A stretch of 17,452 nt of DNA. Source: Lentisphaeria bacterium UBA7640 (GTDB lineage Bacteria; Verrucomicrobiota; Lentisphaeria; Victivallales; Victivallaceae). Below the pieces are notes generated by a model that was not told where the DNA came from, ran no database searches, and worked only from the letters and a program-made list of their open reading frames with translations. A program made the translations under genes and the position numbers. Shown here in pieces: positions 12,787 through 17,452 of this stretch; within the stretch, counting starts at the first letter, position 1; the number at the start of each line of letters is the position of its first letter. The stretch is from NCBI GenBank assembly GCA_002483765.1, contig DLIO01000059.1:76919-94370 (forward strand). The letters are read 5' to 3'.

Positions 12787-14463
12787 ATGAAAACGAGTAC
12801 CGCCTTGGAAGCCGTGGAAGAGCCACAAATTGACATTGAACTTAAAATAGATATTCCGGAATATTTTAATTTCGGTTATGACGTCATTGACCAGCGCGCC
12901 GCAGAAGATCGCAATAAATTGGCGATGATTTGGTGTAATCAACAGGGGGACGAACGAAAATTAACGTTCCTTGAATTAAGCCAGCTTTCGAATCGCGCCG
13001 CTAACTTTCTGCTTGATATTGGCCTGAAACAAAATGATTCAGTCGCGTTGATGCTTTCCCGTACCCCAGAATGGTGGATTTTTTCTATCGCTTTGATTAA
13101 ACTTGGCATTGTTCAGTGTTCTATGCCCTCACTTTTGACTCCATACGATATCAAGGCTCGCTTGAATTCAGGTGAATTCAAAATGGTCATTACCAACCCT
13201 GAAAATGCCGATAAGTTTGAAGAAATTTATGACGAATGTCCATCGTTTCAACATAAATTGATGATCGGAGGAGAAAAAACTGACTGGATAAGTTTTGAAA
13301 AAGAAACCGCCAAAATGTCGCGATCAGCGCTTTATAAAGTCAACACTCCAAAACGCATTAAAACCCGTTCTGATGATTCTATGATGATCTGGTTCACCTC
13401 TGGAACTAGTAAATTCCCCAAGATGGTCGAACACTCACACGGCTATCCGCTCGGGCACCAGATAACTGCTCAGGTTTGGCAACGCCTCAACAGCAATGAC
13501 CTTCAACTCTGCTGGACTGATACTGGTTGGGCCAAAATTTCATGGGGCAGTTATTTTGGACAATGGATCGCTGGTGCTTGTGTGCTGGTTTGTGATTATC
13601 GAAACAAGTTTGTCGCTGAAGATATCCTCGTCTTGCTGGAAAAATACGGCGTCACCTCGCTTTGTGCAGCTCCAACAATCTATCGGATGTTAGTGTTATG
13701 CGACCTGAAAAAATATGACCTCAGCCAACTACAAAAGTGTCTTTCCGCTGGTGAAAACATCCATCGGGAAACCATTCAAGCTTGGCATGAAGGCACCGGA
13801 AAATTAATTTATGAGGGATATGGGCAGACTGAAACTGTTTGCATGATCTGTAGTACACCTGCTATGCCCTACCGTCCTGGCGCCATGGGAAAACCAACTC
13901 CGGGCTGGCAGGTCGAACTCCATGACGAAGACGGCCATCCGGTTACTCCGGGCGAAGAGGGGCGAATTGCCATTGAAGTAGGCAACGGAAAAAATCCAGT
14001 CGGGTTATTTAAAGGTTATCTCTTTAATGATGAAGCTAACGCCGAGTCATTTATCAATGGCTATTACTATACCGGCGATAAAGCGCGTTGTGACGCGGAA
14101 GGTTTTTTCTGGTTTGCTGGTCGCAACGACGACATTATTAAGAGCTCGGGTTACCGTATCAGCCCATCTGAGGTGGAATACGTGATCATGCAGCATTCAG
14201 CGGTTCACGAAGTCGCCGCAGTTGCTGTTCCCGATGATATTCGCGGTAACATTATCAAAGCATATATTGTCTTAAAACCCAATTTCTCAAATTCCGAAAC
14301 CATGGGTAAAGAGATCCAATCTCATGCCAAAACGCTTAGCGCACCCTATAAATATCCACGAATTATCCAATTCATCAGTCAAATGCCTAAAACCTATTCC
14401 GGCAAAATTCGCCGTAATGTGTTGCGTCAACACGCAGAAGACGGCATCTGCACCTGGATGTAA
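12787..14463 (+). CDS. AMP-forming acyl-CoA synthetase (medium-chain/ACSM-like)
   Basis: A 558-residue ANL-superfamily ligase that activates a carboxylic acid to acyl-AMP and then acyl-CoA. Motifs: the phosphate loop TSGTSKFPK (204-212), TDTGWAKISWGSYFGQWIAGA (244-264; typical of the acetyl/medium-chain acyl branch) given here as TDTGWAK, ISWGSYFGQ and WIAGA, YGQTET (345-350), YYTGD (427-431), the hinge segment GRNDDIIKSSGYRISPSE (445-462), and the catalytic lysine K540 in YSGKIRR. Lys209 replaces the Ser/Gly usually found in the phosphate loop. GAGGAAA lies 7 bases before the ATG. It stands alone, transcribed away from the kinase, and is followed by a terminator-like hairpin and palindrome copy 4. 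A short- to medium-chain or aromatic acid is likely; the exact substrate cannot be read. Confidence 0.9.
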   Translation: MKTSTALEAVEEPQIDIELKIDIPEYFNFGYDVIDQRAAEDRNKLAMIWCNQQGDERKLTFLELSQLSNRAANFLLDIGLKQNDSVALMLSRTPEWWIFSIALIKLGIVQCSMPSLLTPYDIKARLNSGEFKMVITNPENADKFEEIYDECPSFQHKLMIGGEKTDWISFEKETAKMSRSALYKVNTPKRIKTRSDDSMMIWFTSGTSKFPKMVEHSHGYPLGHQITAQVWQRLNSNDLQLCWTDTGWAKISWGSYFGQWIAGACVLVCDYRNKFVAEDILVLLEKYGVTSLCAAPTIYRMLVLCDLKKYDLSQLQKCLSAGENIHRETIQAWHEGTGKLIYEGYGQTETVCMICSTPAMPYRPGAMGKPTPGWQVELHDEDGHPVTPGEEGRIAIEVGNGKNPVGLFKGYLFNDEANAESFINGYYYTGDKARCDAEGFFWFAGRNDDIIKSSGYRISPSEVEYVIMQHSAVHEVAAVAVPDDIRGNIIKAYIVLKPNFSNSETMGKEIQSHAKTLSAPYKYPRIIQFISQMPKTYSGKIRRNVLRQHAEDGICTWM

Positions 14464-14486
14464 AAGTCAGTTTTAAAAAATAATAG

Positions 14487-14517
14487 CTCAATACAAAAAC
14501 AGTGTTAATTGAGTTTT
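14487..14517 (+). terminator. Weak intrinsic terminator after the acyl-CoA synthetase
   Basis: CTCAAT (14487-14492) pairs with ATTGAG (14508-14513) and is followed by TTTT. The stem is short and AT-rich. It sits directly before palindrome copy 4, and the two may act together. Confidence 0.4.
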
Positions 14518-14518
14518 G

Positions 14519-14549
14519 AATTAGCGCGCGCATAATGCGCGCGCGAATT
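14519..14549. repeat. CG-alternating palindrome, copy 4
   Basis: Same sequence as copy 1 over 33 bases (14518-14550), including the single A/G mismatch between the CG arms and the AATT ends. It lies 55 bases after the acyl-CoA synthetase stop codon. Confidence 0.92.
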
Positions 14550-14688
14550 AGATCAACAATTTAGATTATGATTTCAGAATGAAAGATTATAAACTTTATA
14601 ACATAAACGCCTGAAGACATCGAGTGTCAACTTCCACCATTTTGAGCGGATCATTCCGATCAAGGCTATAAACGCGCTAAAGTATTTT

Positions 14689-14716
14689 TTGCAATTTTAA
14701 TTCTGAATCATATATT
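14689..14716 (+). promoter_or_regulatory. Probable sigma-70 promoter of the EEP-family gene
   Basis: TTGCAA (14689-14694) and TATATT (14711-14716) are 16 bases apart, leaving a leader of roughly 65 bases before the ATG at 14790. Confidence 0.45.
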
Positions 14717-14789
14717 GAAGATTAGCCATACGATCAACAAATTACAATCCATTTTTTTACGGGTTTTAAGCAAGGGGTAAGTATTTTTC

Positions 14790-15518
14790 ATGAAGATTAA
14801 AGTTCTGAATTACAACATCCATTCGACACTCGGAACAGATGGTATTGCAGATTGGCAACGCACAGCAGAAATGATTCGCAGTTTCGATGCCGACGTTATT
14901 GCAATTGAGGAGATTGGGATCAACCATCGCTCCGCTCCCGGTGTAGACGCTCCAGCGAGTATCGCTGAATTTCTTGGGCTGAACGTGATTTTTGGCAAGA
15001 CGATGAATGTTTGGAACGGTAAAGGTCAATATGGTATCGCTGCCTTTTCGAAATATGAACTTAAACTCGTTGAAAAAGTATTTTTACCCACTCCTAGTGG
15101 GCATGAACCACGGTGTTTTATTGTCGTAAAAATTCTTGCTCCAAAGCCGTTTTTCTTAATTGTAACGCATTTTTCTTTTCAAGGCGAATTTGAAAGCGAT
15201 GACGATTACCGCTTGAATTCTGCCAAGCAGATAACAGAAAAAGTGCTCACTGAGTCATATTTTCCAGCAATTCTCTGCGGTGATTTAAATACAGTCCATG
15301 GTATGCCCGCAATCGATTATCTACATAAACATTGGGATATTTGCAACGACATCGAACCGGATACCCCGACAACATCGTGTCAAAGTTGTGGCCCCTGTCA
15401 GATCGATTTCATCTGTACCTATCCCCAAAAAACATTTACGTTGGAATCGTTTACCATCACGCCAGACTTAACGATTTCCGATCACAAGCCAGTTTCCGCC
15501 ATATTGAAGCTTGAATAA
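14790..15518 (+). CDS. Endonuclease/exonuclease/phosphatase-family protein
   Basis: A 242-residue metal-dependent phosphoesterase of the EEP fold (DNase I, AP endonuclease, sphingomyelinase and phosphatase relatives). Motifs in order: LNYNIH (N9), VIAIEEIG (metal-binding Glu, E41), VTHFSF (H127), the GDLN motif (D165, N167), QIDFI (D206) and SDHKPV (D231, H232). No signal peptide is present, so it should act in the cytoplasm. Cysteines at 197, 200 and 203 form CQSCGPC directly before the catalytic D206, which is not a general feature of the family. AAGGGG lies 11-12 bases before the ATG. It stands between its own promoter and a clear terminator. The fold is secure; whether the substrate is DNA, a phospholipid or a small phosphoester is not. 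Confidence 0.85.
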   Translation: MKIKVLNYNIHSTLGTDGIADWQRTAEMIRSFDADVIAIEEIGINHRSAPGVDAPASIAEFLGLNVIFGKTMNVWNGKGQYGIAAFSKYELKLVEKVFLPTPSGHEPRCFIVVKILAPKPFFLIVTHFSFQGEFESDDDYRLNSAKQITEKVLTESYFPAILCGDLNTVHGMPAIDYLHKHWDICNDIEPDTPTTSCQSCGPCQIDFICTYPQKTFTLESFTITPDLTISDHKPVSAILKLE

Positions 15519-15543
15519 ATAAGTAAATCAACCTGTTCCCAAA

Positions 15544-15570
15544 GGCGAAATGTGATTTCAGCCCGTTTTT
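15544..15570 (+). terminator. Intrinsic terminator after the EEP-family gene
   Basis: GGCGAAAT pairs with ATTTC-A-GCC (one bulged A) around the loop GTG, followed by CG and TTTTT. It lies 26 bases past the stop codon at 15518. Confidence 0.65.
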
Positions 15571-15677
15571 ATCGACAAAAAATATCGCAACTTTAATTTT
15601 AAATTTATTCGCGTTTTATACGAGAAAAATCTACCCACGGTCATTAAACTCAATCCAAATATTAAAAAGTCTTAAAT

Positions 15678-15706
15678 TTGAATTTATCATTTTAAGATAC
15701 TACATT
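15678..15706 (+). promoter_or_regulatory. Probable sigma-70 promoter of thioredoxin
   Basis: TTGAAT (15678-15683) and TACATT (15701-15706) are exactly 17 bases apart, about 35 bases before the start codon at 15742. Confidence 0.5.
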
Positions 15707-15741
15707 AGAATTGACCCCATAAATATTAATGGAGAGTTGTT

Positions 15742-16071
15742 ATGAGTAAAGTGAAAAAGAGCAAAGTGAAAAACTTGACTGCCACTAATTTCGATGCTCA
15801 AACCTCAAAAGGAGTGGTCTTAGTTGATTTTTGGGCTCCATGGTGTGGACCCTGCAAAATACTCGGCCTAGTACTGGAACAGCTTGCCGAGGAAATAGGC
15901 GATGCTGCGACTATTGCTAAAGTTGACATTGAAAAAAATAAAAAATTGGCCGAAAAATTCAAAGTAAACACTATACCTGCAATATTCATTTTCAAAAATG
16001 GTAAAGTTGTCAATCAAATGATTGACGAAAAAGATAAAACCACCCTAATTAATGCCATCAAAGACGCATAA
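15742..16071 (+). CDS. trxA: Thioredoxin
   Basis: A 109-residue single-domain thioredoxin, the general cytoplasmic protein-disulfide reductant, reduced by thioredoxin reductase. The active site WCGPCK (C35, C38) sits in VLVDFWAPWCGPCK at the end of strand 2; VDFWA and the cis-proline segment NTIPAIFIFKNG are as in the family. The first 10 residues are a lysine-rich extension (MSKVKKSKVK) with no signal peptide. GGAG lies 8 bases before the ATG. No reductase gene is nearby. It has its own promoter and is bounded on the left by the EEP gene's terminator. Confidence 0.95.
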   Translation: MSKVKKSKVKNLTATNFDAQTSKGVVLVDFWAPWCGPCKILGLVLEQLAEEIGDAATIAKVDIEKNKKLAEKFKVNTIPAIFIFKNGKVVNQMIDEKDKTTLINAIKDA

Positions 16072-16347
16072 CCTAAACCGATAAGGAGAAATAATTCCGC
16101 CAAAGATCGCAAGTGAGCCAAATACAAAAAAAGAAAAAACGTAAAACGGAGGCAATTACGTCGCAACCCACTCGTTAGTTTACTTTTAGTGAAAGCTACA
16201 TCACTACAAAACTTAAAGGAGGGAAAATAAGATCATTACTGAATCGACTTTCGTGTTTCCATTTTGTCTTAACTGTCGAAATATGTGATAATTAGCAAAA
16301 CTATAGATCACACATAATCTGAAATGTAATTTCAAGGAGAAAAAACC
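16072..16347 (+). other. Leader region between thioredoxin and the YqjD-like gene, with orphan ribosome-binding-site motifs
   Basis: 276 bases with no standard gene. Three strong Shine-Dalgarno-like motifs occur, AAGGAG (16083-16088), CGGAGG (16147-16152) and AAAGGAGGG (16215-16223), none followed by ATG, GTG or TTG at normal spacing. After the first, an ATT-initiated frame of 16 codons (16094-16144, Lys-rich) can be read; after the third, an ATC-initiated frame of 18 codons. Either may be chance. A promoter lies at 16264-16292. Confidence 0.45.
16264..16292 (+). promoter_or_regulatory. Strong sigma-70 promoter with extended -10, YqjD-like gene
   Basis: TTGTCT (16264-16269) and GATAAT (16287-16292) are separated by 17 bases, and TG at 16284-16285 gives an extended -10. 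Transcription would start near 16299. A short dyad (TGTGAT 16284-16289, ATCACA 16307-16312) spans the start site, and a small hairpin (16320-16334) lies just before the AAGGAG at 16334-16339. Confidence 0.65.
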
Positions 16348-16677
16348 ATGGATGCAAAAATGAAAAAAGATGTTGAAAAATTAAAGAGTAATATCGATGC
16401 ATTTCAAAAAAATTTGGCCGATTCTGTGTCTGATAAAGAAGAGATGACAGAAGATAAAGTAAGCCATTTATCGGAAAAACTGGCAAATGCAGTCAATGCA
16501 TTTAAAGATGATGCTGGCGGAAAAATCAGCGAAATCAATGAGATGGTCAAGGAAAAAAGCAAAGAAGCGCTCGATTCATCTCGTGACATAATATCCAACA
16601 AGCCTGTGACAGCCGTGGCTATTGCATTCGGAGCCGGCCTTTTAACTGCATTGTTATTGTGCCGAAACAAAAAGTGA
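16348..16677 (+). CDS. DUF883 / ElaB-YqjD-like membrane-anchored protein
   Basis: A 109-residue protein: a charged, Lys/Glu-rich, largely helical N-terminal part (1-84, probable coiled coil) and one C-terminal membrane helix (about 86-105, NKPVTAVAIAFGAGLLTALL) ending in CRNKK. This matches the ElaB/YqjD/YgaM layout, whose E. coli members are inner-membrane anchored, linked to stationary phase and associate with ribosomes. AAGGAG lies 8 bases before the ATG, and a strong promoter is upstream. The next gene begins about 20 bases later and is a YqjE-like membrane protein, the same order as E. coli yqjD-yqjE. The function is inferred from that resemblance only. Confidence 0.75.
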   Translation: MDAKMKKDVEKLKSNIDAFQKNLADSVSDKEEMTEDKVSHLSEKLANAVNAFKDDAGGKISEINEMVKEKSKEALDSSRDIISNKPVTAVAIAFGAGLLTALLLCRNKK

Positions 16678-16697
16678 GTAAGATATATAAAACTGTT

Positions 16698-16985
16698 ATG
16701 ATTATAAAAAACATTTGTGACATTATAACGGGTTCGCTGCAATCTCAGGTTGAACATGCTTTTGGACGATTAGAGGAACTGCAAAACAGGGTCATAAGCC
16801 GTGCCATACTAACTCTAGTAGCAGTACTGCTAATGATTAGTGGACTAGGCATGATTATTTACAGCATCCATATCCTGCTTGCTGAAATAATACACCCTGC
16901 CGCTTCAGGGATAATTTTAGGATTAGCCTTGATTTTGAGCGCGGCAATCGTCATGTTCGTCGCCGGAAACAAGTCGAAAAATTGA
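16698..16985 (+). CDS. YqjE-like / holin-superfamily small membrane protein
   Basis: A 95-residue protein: an amphipathic N-terminal helix (about 8-34), then two membrane segments (about 36-62 and 67-90) and a short basic tail (NKSKN). This is the Phage_holin_3_6/YqjE pattern; despite the family name these are usually chromosomal proteins with no lysis role. An upstream in-frame GTG at 16659 would overlap the previous gene without a ribosome site, so the ATG at 16698 is preferred, but it too lacks a clear one; coupling to the YqjD-like gene is likely. A good terminator follows, closing the two-gene unit. Confidence 0.7.
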   Translation: MIIKNICDIITGSLQSQVEHAFGRLEELQNRVISRAILTLVAVLLMISGLGMIIYSIHILLAEIIHPAASGIILGLALILSAAIVMFVAGNKSKN

Positions 16986-16995
16986 ATTTTAACTT

Positions 16996-17040
16996 CTTGA
17001 GCCAATCTTAAAAACCTTGGCTCAAGTTTGTTAATGTTTT
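16996..17040 (+). terminator. Intrinsic terminator of the YqjD/YqjE-like unit
   Basis: CTTGAGCCAA (16996-17005) pairs perfectly with TTGGCTCAAG (17017-17026) around an 11-base loop and is followed by TTTGTTAATGTTTT and further T's. It begins 10 bases after the stop codon. Confidence 0.8.
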
Positions 17041-17336
17041 ATTTTTGCGCCCAAACTGGCTTTGCCACGGTCGCTGTAAACTCACATGAAAATTTACCAG
17101 AATAATGATTGCGAACTATTGATCTTCACCTGTTTTTTAGTTTAGAAAACAAGTGAAATTATTTTGTGTCGAGATATGGGATAGGTTTAAGCCACTAATA
17201 GCAACCACCTCGATCATTTTTCGCACTCTTTTGGGCAGCTTGAACACTCATAGCCTACTGGCTTTCTGACGAAATCGTTCATAGATATCCGCCATAAATT
17301 AAGAGCAATGCTTATTGTGATACAGATAGCAAAAAA

Positions 17337-17363
17337 CGAATATTATTGTAATAATATAATTCG
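17337..17363. repeat. AT-rich imperfect dyad
   Basis: ATTATT (17342-17347) and AATAAT (17350-17355) form a perfect inner stem; CGAAT (17337-17341) and ATTCG (17359-17363) pair outside it after a 3-base bulge. It could be an operator for a gene to the right of the window; no such gene is visible. Confidence 0.3.
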
Positions 17364-17452
17364 CCAGCAAAAATTGATAAGCATGAGGAAGCAATTACAT
17401 TAAAGCAATTAGGCTATTTGGTTCAAAGATAAATAAGGGTCTATTTCCGGTC

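Larger units (their letters stand above)
14464..14789 (+). other. Intergenic region after the acyl-CoA synthetase
   Basis: These 326 bases hold no gene that I can support. They contain a weak terminator-like hairpin (14487-14517), CG-alternating palindrome copy 4 (14519-14549), an AT-rich stretch, and a probable promoter for the next gene (14689-14716). The CACGAA/CACAGAG modules of the left third are absent. Confidence 0.6.
16986..17452. other. Right-end region without a recognisable gene
   Basis: Apart from the terminator at 16996-17040 nothing codes convincingly: no open frame with a ribosome site, no RNA gene signature, and none of the left-third repeat modules or CG palindromes. An AT-rich imperfect dyad occurs at 17337-17363. 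It may be upstream regulatory DNA of a gene beyond the window. Confidence 0.5.

Noticed and set aside
16284..16312. CRP site (TGTGA-n6-TCACA)
   Set aside because: The half-sites are 17 bases apart, not 6, so they do not fit the CRP spacing.
16659..16697. Upstream GTG start for the YqjE-like gene
   Set aside because: It would overlap the previous gene by 19 bases with no ribosome site; the added 13 residues are the out-of-frame reading of that gene's basic tail.
16698..16985. Phage holin indicating a prophage
   Set aside because: The resemblance is to the chromosomal YqjE-like branch, it follows a YqjD-like gene, and no phage genes are nearby.

Overview
The window is a bacterial chromosome segment, most likely from the PVC superphylum (Lentisphaerota/Verrucomicrobiota side). 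The best taxonomic marker is the small protein at 7296-7706, which I recognise from memory as the Minf_1886 (Verrucomicrobia/Planctomycetes-restricted) family. The repeat-laden, purine-rich intergenic DNA is consistent with that assignment but does not prove it. No rRNA, tRNA, CRISPR array, transposase or phage structural gene was found.

Left third (1-4733): four plus-strand metabolic genes sit between intergenic islands packed with short modular repeats. They are an SDR oxidoreductase, an HpcH/HpaI-type aldolase followed closely by a second SDR, and an aldo/keto reductase. The islands contain heptamer tandem arrays (units TAGTGCG, TAGTGGA, AACTTAA), purine-rich stretches ending in TTTAACCAC, 'CACGAA' and 'CACAGAG' modules in both orientations, and a GC-rich hairpin module. 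Two of the genes have an AACTTAA array directly upstream of the ribosome binding site. The gene set suggests handling of an unusual deoxy sugar or sugar acid, perhaps for a surface glycan; this is inference.

Middle (4733-12584): a minus-strand block is read, in transcription order, as PhoR-like sensor kinase, glmM, a left-handed beta-helix acyltransferase related to the alternative GlmU type, rex, the Minf_1886 protein and a two-domain M16 peptidase. Spacing is tight from rex onward: a 6-base gap, then an 8-base overlap with a TTG start. glmM has its own probable promoter. The block combines amino-sugar nucleotide synthesis (cell envelope) with redox sensing and a peptidase.

Right third (12787-17452): a divergent plus-strand acyl-CoA synthetase (medium-chain/ACSM-like) is followed by an endonuclease/exonuclease/phosphatase-family protein, thioredoxin, and a two-gene membrane module resembling E. 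coli yqjD-yqjE. Several promoters and intrinsic terminators can be read here. The last ~410 bases hold no recognisable gene.

Four near-identical GC-alternating palindromes (252-282, 4367-4401, 10795-10827, 14519-14549) run through the whole window. The three whose upstream gene is visible lie at the 3' ends of transcription units. With the heptamer arrays they are the most unusual feature of the window.
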